From positions 2,232,001 through 2,296,000 of the forward strand of contig NZ_CP011524.1 of the NCBI RefSeq assembly GCF_004154955.1: a stretch of DNA of 64,000 nt. Direction: 5' to 3'. The position numbers were made by a program, and so were the translations under genes. The notes beneath the pieces are model-generated. The model was not told the origin of the DNA. It did no database searches and worked only from the letters and a program-made list of their open reading frames with translations. Position 1 is the first letter of the stretch, and each line of letters starts with the position of its first letter. Shown in pieces: positions 34,749 to 43,444 of this stretch. Source of the DNA: Intestinimonas butyriciproducens (GTDB lineage: Bacteria; Bacillota; Clostridia; Oscillospirales; Oscillospiraceae).

Positions 34749-36740
34749 ATGCTGACACAGGACGACAGGAGGCAGCTTTGGGACCAACTGCACGCCGGAG
34801 GGGCACAGGACCGGCTGTCGCCTTTCCTGGCCGCCGCTTGGGCCCAGTGCGCTTCGATGGGAGTGAAGCCTGATCTGGACGCACTGCCGTGTTTGCCTCC
34901 AGAGCAGTTTGAAGAGGCAAAATGGAATGCCATCAGGGCATATGGCTACGCCAATCGCTTCCTTTTTAAGATGCTTCCGCTTGTCTCCAATCCGAACATG
35001 GGGTTTGCGCTGTTCGACCCGAAAGGTGTCCTCCTCAAGCTGTATGGCGCAGAAAACATCCAGTCCTGGTGCCGCGCCCATGGCATTGCCCGCAATACCG
35101 TCTGGCGAATGGAGACCATCGGCGCCAATGCGGTAGCCCTGGGCCTACAGCAGTACAAAACTATGTCCACGGTTGGAGAGGAGCACTACTGCAAGCCGCT
35201 GCTGGATGTGGCCGTCCATTTTTCTCCCTTTGTCACCGACAACGAGCAGAGACCGGGCGAGTACCTGTGCCACGGCGGCATGGCCCTCCTGCTGCCGGCA
35301 GAGCAGAGTTCTCCGGACTATCTGCTCCTGGCCGCCGCAGCAGCCTATGACGTGTCCCTGCATATGTACATGGGGGATAACTTACATAGTATGTATCTAC
35401 CGGATAACCGCGGCATGTTTTCCGTTAATATTAATGTGACCAATGGGAAGTGTCATATTCTCTACCACAACGCCAATATCTTTGACACGTTTAAGATCCC
35501 TTATGAAAACCTATATTACCAAAAGGTCGAGCAGCTGCTGGATCCCCTGCCCAGCAATCAGGATTTTTGGAGTATTCTCAAAGAGGGGAAAACCGTTTTT
35601 GAAAAGCAGCTCACACTCAGTGTTCATGGGAGGGAGAGCACCTATCTTGTCACAACAGAGCCGTACCATCAGAGCTATTTAGGGTTCAAGGGTATTCGCT
35701 TCTTCATTGCTGCGCCCAGCCAAATTTCTTCCAACGTATCCCGCCGCATCGGCAACAATGCGATGAAAACATTTGACGATATCGTCGGAGACAGTCCTCA
35801 AATAATCTCCGCGCTCCGGCTGGCCCGTGGTATTGCCCGCAGCGACAGCAATACCCTTTTGCTGGGTGAATCCGGTGTGGGCAAGGACATCTTCGCCCAA
35901 GCCATCCATAATGCCAGCGCCCGCCGGGACAAGCCTTTTATCGTTCTCAACTGCGCGGCCTTCCCCCGGGACCTGATCGCCAGCGAGCTCTTTGGCTATG
36001 AGCAGGGGGCGTTTACTGGTGCAAAGCGGAACGGAAATATCGGGAAGTTTGAATTGGCAAACACCGGCACCATCTTTCTGGATGAAATCGGCGAGATGCC
36101 TTTGGACCTCCAGGCCACGCTGCTGCGTGTCATTGAGCAGAAGGCATTCATGCGCTTGGGCGGCAGCACAGTTATCCATGTAGATGTAAAGATCATTGCC
36201 GCCACCAACGCGGATCTGATACATCTGGTGGAGCAGAAAAAATTCCGGGCAGATCTGTACTACCGTCTGAGCACCCTTCGTTTAAACATACCGCCCCTCC
36301 GAGATCGGGGAAATGATGTGATCCTGCTGGCCCGGCACTTCGCCCGCGTAGTCTGCCACAGGATACAGCGGTCGGTTCCCGCGGAGCTTGCGCCCGATGC
36401 CGAACAGCTGCTGCTCCAGCTCCCCCTGAAGGGCAATGTCCGGGAACTTCAGAATCTGATTGAAGGGGTCATCCAGCTCAACTCCGATTTCTACATTGAG
36501 GCCAGGCATTTTCAGGAGTATCTGGGGATGTCCCCCGCCGGAGAAGAAGACTCTGTTCTGCCGCCTCCGCCAGACGCTCCTGCCTCTACCATTGGGACAG
36601 CGCCTCCGCAGCAGTCTCTGACGAGGGAAGCCCTGGAACATGCTCTGTTGATAAACCGGTTCAACAGAACCGATACCGCCCGGTATTTGGGCGTATCCAG
36701 AAGAACCCTGTACAGATGGATGGAGCGATACCATCTCTAA
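34749..36740 (+). CDS. Sigma-54-dependent transcriptional activator (AcoR-like)
   Basis: A 663-residue enhancer-binding protein. Residues 1-300 resemble the AcoR sensor part with a GAF-type region (WRMETIGANAVALGLQQYKTMSTVGEEHYCKPL). The AAA+ core begins about 340: Walker A GESGVGKD, the sigma-54 loop GAFTGA at about 420 and Walker B FLDEIGEMP. The C-terminal Fis-type HTH is NRFNRTDTARYLGVSRRTLYRWMER. I chose ATG 34749 after AGGGAG over an ATG at 34695. It presumably senses the acid or its CoA ester and drives both flanking arms. Confidence 0.93.
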   Translation: MLTQDDRRQLWDQLHAGGAQDRLSPFLAAAWAQCASMGVKPDLDALPCLPPEQFEEAKWNAIRAYGYANRFLFKMLPLVSNPNMGFALFDPKGVLLKLYGAENIQSWCRAHGIARNTVWRMETIGANAVALGLQQYKTMSTVGEEHYCKPLLDVAVHFSPFVTDNEQRPGEYLCHGGMALLLPAEQSSPDYLLLAAAAAYDVSLHMYMGDNLHSMYLPDNRGMFSVNINVTNGKCHILYHNANIFDTFKIPYENLYYQKVEQLLDPLPSNQDFWSILKEGKTVFEKQLTLSVHGRESTYLVTTEPYHQSYLGFKGIRFFIAAPSQISSNVSRRIGNNAMKTFDDIVGDSPQIISALRLARGIARSDSNTLLLGESGVGKDIFAQAIHNASARRDKPFIVLNCAAFPRDLIASELFGYEQGAFTGAKRNGNIGKFELANTGTIFLDEIGEMPLDLQATLLRVIEQKAFMRLGGSTVIHVDVKIIAATNADLIHLVEQKKFRADLYYRLSTLRLNIPPLRDRGNDVILLARHFARVVCHRIQRSVPAELAPDAEQLLLQLPLKGNVRELQNLIEGVIQLNSDFYIEARHFQEYLGMSPAGEEDSVLPPPPDAPASTIGTAPPQQSLTREALEHALLINRFNRTDTARYLGVSRRTLYRWMERYHL

Positions 36741-36758
36741 AAACATATCGTCTGCCGA

Positions 36759-36809
36759 AGTGATGGCCGAGCCGCTTTCCTCTGCGGCTCGGCCATCACT
36801 TTTTCTTTT
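36759..36809 (+). terminator. Terminator of the regulator gene
   Basis: A 17-bp stem AGTGATGGCCGAGCCGC and its complement with an 8-base loop, then TTTTCTTTT. The sigma-54 promoter of the plus-strand arm starts 15 bases beyond. Confidence 0.9.
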
Positions 36810-36824
36810 CACCTCCCGCCAACT

Positions 36825-36840
36825 TGGCATCCGGATTGCA
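36825..36840 (+). promoter_or_regulatory. Sigma-54 promoter of the acyl-CoA dehydrogenase arm
   Basis: TGGCATCCGGATTGCA has the -24 GG and -12 GC spaced by 12 bases. It shares TGGCAT-N5-TTGCA with the minus-strand promoter of the other arm. It lies 58 bases before the dehydrogenase start. Confidence 0.82.
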
Positions 36841-36898
36841 AGTAGTCTTTATGTACTCCAGTCAGATTACTACAGATTTTAAATGATGAGGTGAAAAC

Positions 36899-38038
36899 AT
36901 GATTTTTGATTACATCCAGACGACAGCGGAGCAAAAGGACATTCTGGATATTGCGCGTCAAATCTGTGAGAAGGAGTTGCTTCCGCAGGTACCGGAGCTG
37001 GACCGCACCGGCACCTACCCCAGAGATGTGGCAAAGAAGCTCTTTGATGCCGGCCTGTACGCCCTTGAGGTTCCGGAGCAATACGGCGGCATGGGCGTCA
37101 GCCATGAGACCAATTTCCTTCTGGCGGAGACCCTGGGTTATTATGATGCCGGGTTCGGCTTCACTTTCCATGCCGGCAGTATGGGCGCCGAATGTATTTT
37201 CATGGGCGGAACAGAGGCACAAAAGCAATTCGCGGCCAACGAGCTGCTCAATGGCAAGACGTTTGCCTTCTGTCTGACCGAGCCGGCCTGCGGCTCTGAC
37301 GCCGCCTCCATCGCCACCACCGCCACCCGCGAGGGGGATGCGTACGTTATCAAGGGCAACAAATGCTTCATCAGCGGCGCCGAGCTCGCAGACTACTTCG
37401 TTGTTGCGACCACGATTGATCGCAGCCTGAAGTACAAGGGGATCACGCTGTTTCTGGTAGAGAAGGAGCGCGGCGTACAGATTGCCAAGCATGAGGAGAA
37501 AATGGGGATCCGGCTTTCCCCCACCAACGAGGTGGTCTTTGACGACATCCGTGTACCTGCCGACCACATGATCGGCGCGGAGGGCAGGGGCTGGGGCATC
37601 GTGATGCGCAATATGGAGGTCGTCCGCCCCACGTCCATGAACTTTGCTACCGGGATCGCCATGCGCGCTGTAGATGAGGCTGTCAATTACGCCAAGGTGC
37701 GCACCCAGTTCGGCCAGCCCATCATCCGCCTGCAGGGGCTGAACTTCCTGCTGGCTGAGATGCTGGAGCGGACAATGGTGTCCCACGGCGCACTGATGAA
37801 TATCGCCCATCTCCTGGATCACGGCATGCCTCTCAACGGCATGGGCTCTGCGACAAAGATCTATGCCTCCCAGACCGCCTCCTGGGTCGCTTCCAAAGCG
37901 GTGGAGGTTCTGGGCGGATACGGTTATATGCGGGAGTATCCTGTGGAAAAGCTGATGCGCGACGCGAAAATTTTTGAGATCTTCGAGGGCACCAACCAGA
38001 TCCAGCAGGTCGTCCTCGGGGCGATGCTCAGCAAGTAA
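36899..38038 (+). CDS. Acyl-CoA dehydrogenase (CaiA-like)
   Basis: A 379-residue FAD enzyme. Family landmarks: AFCLTEPACGSDAASIATTAT in the FAD site, KGNKCFISGAELADYFVVA, and the catalytic Glu in EIFEGTNQIQQVVLG. It can oxidise an acyl-CoA or, run the other way like CaiA, reduce an enoyl-CoA with electrons from ETF. No etfAB is adjacent, so the electron partner must lie elsewhere. ATG 36899 follows GAGGTGA. First gene of the plus-strand arm. Confidence 0.93.
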   Translation: MIFDYIQTTAEQKDILDIARQICEKELLPQVPELDRTGTYPRDVAKKLFDAGLYALEVPEQYGGMGVSHETNFLLAETLGYYDAGFGFTFHAGSMGAECIFMGGTEAQKQFAANELLNGKTFAFCLTEPACGSDAASIATTATREGDAYVIKGNKCFISGAELADYFVVATTIDRSLKYKGITLFLVEKERGVQIAKHEEKMGIRLSPTNEVVFDDIRVPADHMIGAEGRGWGIVMRNMEVVRPTSMNFATGIAMRAVDEAVNYAKVRTQFGQPIIRLQGLNFLLAEMLERTMVSHGALMNIAHLLDHGMPLNGMGSATKIYASQTASWVASKAVEVLGGYGYMREYPVEKLMRDAKIFEIFEGTNQIQQVVLGAMLSK

Positions 38039-38121
38039 GCCCGCTCCATACCCCCCGGCCCCAGGCGGCGCACGGGTCGCCGCCTGGGGCGCTTCGGATT
38101 TGCATGATCAGGAGGCAATGT

Positions 38122-39765
38122 ATGTTAGTCACGGATCTGCTGCGCAGAAATGCACACCTGTGGGCACGGGAGACCGCCCTGGTAGCCGTGGAGGCCGCCA
38201 ACTTGACCGATCCGGGTCCTGAGTCGTATTTGCTGCGCCGGGAGTCGCTGACTTGGGAAGAAATGAACCGACAGGCCAATCAGATCGCACACTTCTATCT
38301 CTCCATCGGCATCCACCGGGGCAGCCATGTGGGCCTTATGATGAAAAACAGCATCGAATGGCTGCCCATATACTTCGGCATACTAAAATCCGGCGCAGTC
38401 GTCGTGCCCCTTAATTTTCGCTATGATGCGGATTCCGCAGTATACAGCATCCGATTTGCCGACCTGGATGCGCTGATTTTTGATGCGGACGCCTCTTCTG
38501 TGATCCAGCAGATTTTAACGCGGACTTTGGGTCTGCGCTCTTTTCTGTATATGGGGAGTCGGGAGGACTGTCCTGCCTTTGCCTTTCCGATCCAGGACAT
38601 ATGGGAGACCCAGCCTGAAAACGAGCCGGACCTCCCGCCCCTGGAGCCGATGGAAGACGCCGCCATCTACTTTTCTTCGGGTACTACCGGCGTTCCCAAG
38701 GCGGTGGTCTACAGTCACGCCACCCTCGCTTCCGCCTGTGAACGGGAGCGGTACCACCATGGGCAGATGCACGGCGACTGCTTTCTGTGTATCCCCCCGC
38801 TGTACCATGTGGGCGCCAAGCTTCATTGGATGGCCAACCTGCTGGTAGGAGCCAGGGCAGTGCTGCTCAAGGGCTTTACTGTTCCCGCCTTTTTCCGCGT
38901 CGTCCATCAGGAGCGCGTTACCATCGCTTTCCTGCTGCTCCCATGGCTTCAGGATATCCTGGTTGCGCTGGATGCGGGCCGCATCAGCGATGTTGCCGAT
39001 GCGCTGTGCTCCCTCCGCCTGATCCACACGGGGGCCCAGCCCATCCCTCCCAGCGTGGTGGAGCAGCTCCGGCAGCACTTCCCACAGATTGCGCTGGGCA
39101 TCAGCTATGGCCTGACGGAGGCGGGCGGCCCAGGCGTGCTGAATCTGCGTATGGAGGACATCGAACGAAGCGGCTCTGTAGGGCTGCCGCCCCCCGGTTG
39201 GCAGGCCCAGGTTGTGGATGACGCAGGTAATGAGACGCCCCCGCAGGCGCCGGGCGAACTGCTTCTTAAGGGACCTCACATGATGAGCCGCTACTATAAG
39301 AGCGAAGCGGCAACGGAGGAAGTTCTGGCCGGAGGCTGGCTCCACACCGGCGACATCGCGTGCCGGGACATAGACGGGTACTACTACATCATAGGCCGCA
39401 GGAAGGAGATCATCATAAGCGGCGGGGAAAATATTTACCCGCAGAGGATTGAAAATTTCCTGCGTCGGCTTCCAGGCGTAAAGGACACGGGGGTTTTCGG
39501 TCTGCGGCACTGCCGCCTGGGCGAGGCCGTGGCGGCACAGATCGCGCTGGCCCCCGGCGCCTCCTACACAGAGGAGGAAGTATTGGACTACTGCCAGGGT
39601 CTGCCCCGCTTTGAGCGGCCCCTGCGCGTCTTTTTCGGACCGGTCCCCCGAAACCCCACCGGAAAAATTGAGAAGCAGCTTCTGCAAGCTCTATATCAGA
39701 ATGAGCCGCTCCCCATCCGCCGAGGCGGCCCCATTCCCGGCTCCAGCCAAGAGTCCTCGCCATGA
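38122..39765 (+). CDS. Acyl-CoA synthetase (AMP-forming, CaiC-like)
   Basis: A 547-residue ANL-family ligase that activates a carboxylic acid with ATP and CoA. The P-loop is YFSSGTTGVPKAVVYSH (near 195), then ISYGLTEAGGPG, LHTGDIACRDIDGYYYIIGRRKE and the C-terminal lysine motif NPTGKIEK. ATG 38122 is six bases after AGGAGG; an out-of-frame ATG lies just before. It lies about 80 bases after the dehydrogenase. CaiC uses the same role to prime the CoA-transferase cycle. Confidence 0.92.
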   Translation: MLVTDLLRRNAHLWARETALVAVEAANLTDPGPESYLLRRESLTWEEMNRQANQIAHFYLSIGIHRGSHVGLMMKNSIEWLPIYFGILKSGAVVVPLNFRYDADSAVYSIRFADLDALIFDADASSVIQQILTRTLGLRSFLYMGSREDCPAFAFPIQDIWETQPENEPDLPPLEPMEDAAIYFSSGTTGVPKAVVYSHATLASACERERYHHGQMHGDCFLCIPPLYHVGAKLHWMANLLVGARAVLLKGFTVPAFFRVVHQERVTIAFLLLPWLQDILVALDAGRISDVADALCSLRLIHTGAQPIPPSVVEQLRQHFPQIALGISYGLTEAGGPGVLNLRMEDIERSGSVGLPPPGWQAQVVDDAGNETPPQAPGELLLKGPHMMSRYYKSEAATEEVLAGGWLHTGDIACRDIDGYYYIIGRRKEIIISGGENIYPQRIENFLRRLPGVKDTGVFGLRHCRLGEAVAAQIALAPGASYTEEEVLDYCQGLPRFERPLRVFFGPVPRNPTGKIEKQLLQALYQNEPLPIRRGGPIPGSSQESSP

Positions 39766-40239
39766 TCCATTTCCACTTTCCGGCCAGGCTCCCCCAGCGC
39801 ATCGTTATCTACACACTTGCTCTGTCCTTTTGCTCATTTGGTCACCTGAAAGGGGCCCGGGAGGGGACGCTCCTTTCCGCTGCGCTGGTGGCCCTCTGAT
39901 TCCCGTTATACGCCGCAGTGTCAGGCCCCTCATCGATCCTCCCTGTTTCCCGGAACGTGAAGCCGGCGCCCCCGGATGATCCAATTTATATCACGCCGCT
40001 TGGTGTGGGGCGCCCTTGACGGAGCTGTGCTGTTTTAAAAGACGACGGCAATAAGGTGTGCAGTTCCGGCGCGGCACACTTTGGCGGGTTGTCCGGCCCC
40101 ATGGCGCACAGGGCTGGCTCCGCCTGACACAACACCATACCGACGCATCGCTATACTCCCACACGACACCCAGATGATAGATCCACCCATTCCGGCAGGC
40201 GCGCATAGCCGCCCTGCCGCTGTATGCAAGGAGGCTTGT
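39766..40239. other. 474-bp gap before the MaoC gene, no gene seen
   Basis: No credible coding region, sigma-54 promoter or consensus sigma-A promoter was found. GC-rich inverted segments occur (near 40056-40100), and a TATACT at 40152-40157 lacks a -35 box at the right distance. The MaoC gene may be read from here by an unrecognised promoter or through from the ligase. Confidence 0.5.
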
Positions 40240-41109
40240 ATGAAGGAACTCAACCGCAGCGTAATTGGAACCACTACCGGCCCGCAGACCTTTGAATATA
40301 CATGGCGCGACTGCGCCATCTATGCCCTTGGGGTCGGAGCCGGCCCGGATGAGATGGAATATCTCGACGAGGACGGCCTCAAGGTCATCCCGTCATTTGG
40401 CGTAGTTCCCTATTGGGGAACCTTTGGCATCAACCCGCCGCGGGCGATCCCGACGCCAATTAACTGCACTATGGGGCTGGACCGTCAGGGCAGCCTTCAC
40501 ATGGCCCACAAGCTCGTTCTCCATAAACCCATCGATCCGATGGGCGGCAAGCTCACCTTTGAAGATTCCGTGGTGGAGCTTTACGACCGCGGCCCCGGGA
40601 AGGGCTGCGTCATGCGCACAGATTTATCCGCTTATGATGAGAAGGGCGAGAAGGTATTCAGCAATATCGGAGATACCCTGTTTGCCGTCTATCAGGCCCC
40701 CGACTCCCCTCCCTTCCCCAAGAGCAGTACCGTGATTCCTGAGCGTACCCCTGATTATGTGTGTCCCGATTATATCGCCCCCAACCAGAATCTGCTCTAC
40801 CGGATGTCCGGCGACACGAATCGGCTCCATGTCGATCAGAAGGAGGCCCATAAGCAGGGCTTTGACAGGCCTATCATGCAGGGTCTGTGCTCATTTGGCT
40901 ACGCATGCAGACTGGCGGTGAGGGAATTGATTCCCCATGCGCCAGAGCGCATGACCTCCATGGAGGCGCAGTTCCGCAGCCCGCTGTTCCCGGACACCAA
41001 AGTTGAGCTACACATCTGGAAGGTGCAGGACGGTCTGGCATATTTCCGTATGCTCGCACCCGAAAAAAAGCAGATCGTGCTGGAAAAGGGCTGTTTTATG
41101 TGGAAATAG
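40240..41109 (+). CDS. MaoC-type dehydratase, (R)-specific enoyl-CoA hydratase-like
   Basis: A 289-residue double hot-dog protein. The second half carries the hydratase 2 motif: YRMSGDTNRLHVDQKEAH with the catalytic Asp and His, then GFDRPIMQGLCSFGYACR. The first half is a degenerate MaoC-like fold, as in eukaryotic MFE-2 hydratase 2. Such enzymes make or use (R)-3-hydroxyacyl-CoA. ATG 40240 follows AAGGAGG. It lies after the ligase on the same strand and is probably part of the same catabolic cluster. Confidence 0.9.
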   Translation: MKELNRSVIGTTTGPQTFEYTWRDCAIYALGVGAGPDEMEYLDEDGLKVIPSFGVVPYWGTFGINPPRAIPTPINCTMGLDRQGSLHMAHKLVLHKPIDPMGGKLTFEDSVVELYDRGPGKGCVMRTDLSAYDEKGEKVFSNIGDTLFAVYQAPDSPPFPKSSTVIPERTPDYVCPDYIAPNQNLLYRMSGDTNRLHVDQKEAHKQGFDRPIMQGLCSFGYACRLAVRELIPHAPERMTSMEAQFRSPLFPDTKVELHIWKVQDGLAYFRMLAPEKKQIVLEKGCFMWK

Positions 41110-41161
41110 TCTCCATAAACAAAGACGCAGGCTAACCTTGCACAGCGTTCAAAAGGGACGC

Positions 41162-41345
41162 TCAACGCACCTTTGTCTTGGACTTCTGCCGCTGGACCTG
41201 TCGGAAGGCATAGCTGAGATGCATCATAGCCCTCACTCGCCGGCGCACAGCATAGTCAGCACCTATACAGGACTTATCTATGTGTTTAGTGGCAGCAAAG
41301 TCCGTTCCGACATAGCCGGCGGTCCTCTTTGTCAGTGGAAAATCA
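41162..41345 (-). pseudogene. Possible remnant of a protein gene (about 60 codons, no start)
   Basis: On the minus strand a frame stays open to a TGA at 41164-41162 and reads TAGYVGTDFAATKHIDKSC, then GADYAVRRRVRAMMHL and SYAFRQVQRQKSKTKVR. Neither a plausible start codon with a ribosome binding site nor an upstream part is present. The terminator hairpin cuts its 5' side. It could be the C-terminal relic of a lost gene; no family is recognised. The 286-base gap holds no other gene. Confidence 0.25.
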
Positions 41346-41389
41346 AGGAGCGGCGCGGACCCAAAAGGCCGCGCCGCTCCTTGATTTTC
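41338..41389. terminator. Bidirectional terminator
   Basis: A 21-bp stem from GAAAATCAAGGAGCGGCGCG and its complement, giving T-runs on both exits. It ends the MaoC unit and the DUF815 gene. Confidence 0.88.
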
Positions 41390-41395
41390 CGCCGC

Positions 41396-42604
41396 CTATT
41401 TCGCGCTCAGGCTGGCTAGGAACTGCCGCGCCCCCCGAGGGGTGCGACCCGGGAATTTCATATCCCATTTGACCGCCTCCCGGCGCAGGTCCGCCGCATC
41501 CACATCCATTCCCTTTCGGCGGGCCAGCTTTTCCACCAAGTCCAAAAACTCCCCCTTGGAAAGGCCCAGATAGGGAATCCTCAGTCCGAAGCGGTCCGAA
41601 AGAGCAGTCTTTTCCTGAATGGTCTCCTGAGCGTCCACCTCATCCCCGGCCCGGTCGCTGAAGGTCTGCCGCACCAGCAGGCGGCGATTGGAGGTAGCAT
41701 AAATGGCCACATTGTCCGGCCGCTTTTCCAGCCCGCCCTCCAAAATGGTTTTTACCACAGAATAGGTGCGGTCATCCTGGTCGAAGGCCAGGTCGTCGAT
41801 GAAGAGAATAAACCGCTGCTGCCGTCCCGCCAGACTGCGGATCAGCCCCGCCATATCCCGCAGTCCATCCTTCTGGACCTCAATGAGCCGTAGGCGGTCA
41901 AATCCCGGTACGGACAGCAGCGCTTTTACCGTGGCAGACTTTCCGGTGCCGCTGTCGCCGTAGAGGAGCACGTCATTGACTCTTCGCCCTTCCAGAAAGG
42001 CCCTGGTGTTGGCGATCACCTGCTCCCGCTGAAGGGTATAGCCCAGCATCTCCTCCTCGGCGGGACAGTCCGGGTCGGCCACCGGAATCAGTGCCCCGTC
42101 CGACCAGAGGAAGGCCCGGTAACGGGCGAAGCGTCCCGCCCCATGCACCCGGTAAAACTCGGTGAGGGATTGGAAGGTGAAGGGCGCTCCCGCCCTCCAC
42201 CGGGGCAATCCCGCCAGCACAGGGGCAAACTCCTCCGCCAGCCGCTTAGCCATGGAGGAGATCAGCCGGTCGCAGTCCAGACCGGCCAGCAGAGCAAGCG
42301 TCTCGATATCCCGGCGGGCGGCGGACTCCAGCGCAGGATCGCACACACCCGTGCCCAGCGCCGTGGGATAAGGGGACTCCAGATACCGCAGTTTGTCCCA
42401 AATCCACTCCCCGAGTCCCATATTTCCCTCCCGGCGCAGTCGGTAGAACACATCTGTGTATGCCTCCAGTGCCTCCTCACCCCGGTTTTTTACCAGCGCA
42501 TCCAGCAATCTCCGCACTGAGCCCATCAGGGGTTCCTCCATCAGGGCCCGATAGCTAGAAATGCCCAGCAGGGCCGCGCGCAGCTCATGAATCATTGTTC
42601 TCAT
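41396..42604 (-). CDS. DUF815 family ATPase
   Basis: A 402-residue AAA-type ATPase of the DUF815 family. The Walker A motif is LLYGDSGTGKSATVKAL at about 207-223 and the Walker B region is RFILFIDDLAFDQDD. A helical N-terminal part of about 190 residues precedes the ATPase domain. The function of the family is unknown. ATG 42604 follows a GGAGAGG site; a second ATG three codons on is also possible. Divergent from spoVT. Confidence 0.9.
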   Translation of the reverse strand: MRTMIHELRAALLGISSYRALMEEPLMGSVRRLLDALVKNRGEEALEAYTDVFYRLRREGNMGLGEWIWDKLRYLESPYPTALGTGVCDPALESAARRDIETLALLAGLDCDRLISSMAKRLAEEFAPVLAGLPRWRAGAPFTFQSLTEFYRVHGAGRFARYRAFLWSDGALIPVADPDCPAEEEMLGYTLQREQVIANTRAFLEGRRVNDVLLYGDSGTGKSATVKALLSVPGFDRLRLIEVQKDGLRDMAGLIRSLAGRQQRFILFIDDLAFDQDDRTYSVVKTILEGGLEKRPDNVAIYATSNRRLLVRQTFSDRAGDEVDAQETIQEKTALSDRFGLRIPYLGLSKGEFLDLVEKLARRKGMDVDAADLRREAVKWDMKFPGRTPRGARQFLASLSAK

Positions 42605-42729
42605 GCCTCTCCGTCTTTTCTTTGAGCTACAGGATAGCACAAACAGGCCCCCTCGGCAAGTCCTCCGTCAGAGCTTTCCCTTTCGCATTTTAAATATTTT
42701 ACTTCCAAATGAAACCATCCCTTCCTGCC

Positions 42730-42758
42730 GCATAGGGAAAAGAATCCTGTGGATACTA
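42730..42758 (+). promoter_or_regulatory. Probable sigma-G/sigma-F type promoter of spoVT
   Basis: GCATA (42730-42734), 17 bases, GATACTA (42752-42758), close to the forespore sigma-G pattern GNATA...CATACTA. In Bacillus spoVT is forespore-expressed from sigma-G. No consensus sigma-A promoter is evident in the same gap. Confidence 0.55.
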
Positions 42759-42797
42759 AGGACTGTTAGAAAAAGAAGTGCAGGAGGAATTTTATAT

Positions 42798-43340
42798 ATG
42801 AAAGCCACAGGCATTGTCAGGCGCATCGACGACCTAGGCCGTGTCGTGATCCCCAAGGAGATCCGCCGCACGATGAGAATCCGCGAGGGCGACCCCCTGG
42901 AGATCTATACCGACAAAGACGGCGGCGTCATTTTTAAAAAATATTCCCTGATGGGTGGACTGAGCGACTTCGCCGGCCAGATGTGCGAGACTCTGAACAA
43001 GACCACCGGACGGATTGCCGTAATTACAGATCGGGACACCTGCATCTCCGTAGCCGGAACGGCCCGCCGGGAACTGGCCGATAAGCGGATATCCGCGGAA
43101 CTGGAAAACATCATGGAGGGCCGCCAGATCTATCAGCGCAAGGAGGCGGACAGTCCGCTCCCCATCTGCGAGGACACGGACAAATACCTTCTGGACGTGG
43201 CCGCTCCCATTCTCTCCGAGGGTGATGTTCTGGGCTGCGTCCTCTTCGTCGCCGCCCCCGGGGACGCCCCCACCGGCGAGACCGAATACAAACTGGCCCA
43301 AACCATTGCGGGCTTTTTAGGCCGCCATATGGAGACCTGA
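42798..43340 (+). CDS. spoVT: Stage V sporulation protein T, AbrB-type regulator
   Basis: A 180-residue regulator. The AbrB/SpoVT DNA-binding swapped hairpin is MKATGIVRRIDDLGRVVIPK, and RRTMRIREGDPLEIYTDKDG follows. The C-terminal GAF-like part (KTTGRIAVITDRDTCISVAG) is diagnostic for SpoVT over AbrB. ATG 42798 follows AGGAGG. Controls forespore gene expression. Its presence is direct evidence that this lineage makes endospores or descends from ones that did. Confidence 0.95.
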   Translation: MKATGIVRRIDDLGRVVIPKEIRRTMRIREGDPLEIYTDKDGGVIFKKYSLMGGLSDFAGQMCETLNKTTGRIAVITDRDTCISVAGTARRELADKRISAELENIMEGRQIYQRKEADSPLPICEDTDKYLLDVAAPILSEGDVLGCVLFVAAPGDAPTGETEYKLAQTIAGFLGRHMET

Positions 43341-43349
43341 GCCCCTCCA

Positions 43350-43403
43350 GAGCTCCCCCCTTGTCCGCCTGAGGTCAGGTCCGGCATCGGGGGAGCTTGT
43401 TTT
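43350..43403 (+). terminator. Terminator of spoVT
   Basis: AGCTCCCCC (43351-43359) pairs with GGGGGAGCT (43389-43397) around an inner loop, then TGTTTT. Confidence 0.7.
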
Positions 43404-43444
43404 ATGCAAAGGGAGGCTCGTGCCGCCTATCAAACTCCTCTTAA

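Noticed and set aside
40050-40100. Possible sigma-54 promoter (CGGCACACTTTGGC) before the MaoC gene
   Set aside because: The GG to GC distance is 11, not 12, and the first base differs; sigma-54 spacing is strict.
39766-40239. Short reading frames in the gap before the MaoC gene
   Set aside because: None has a ribosome binding site, recognisable protein or conserved-looking composition.
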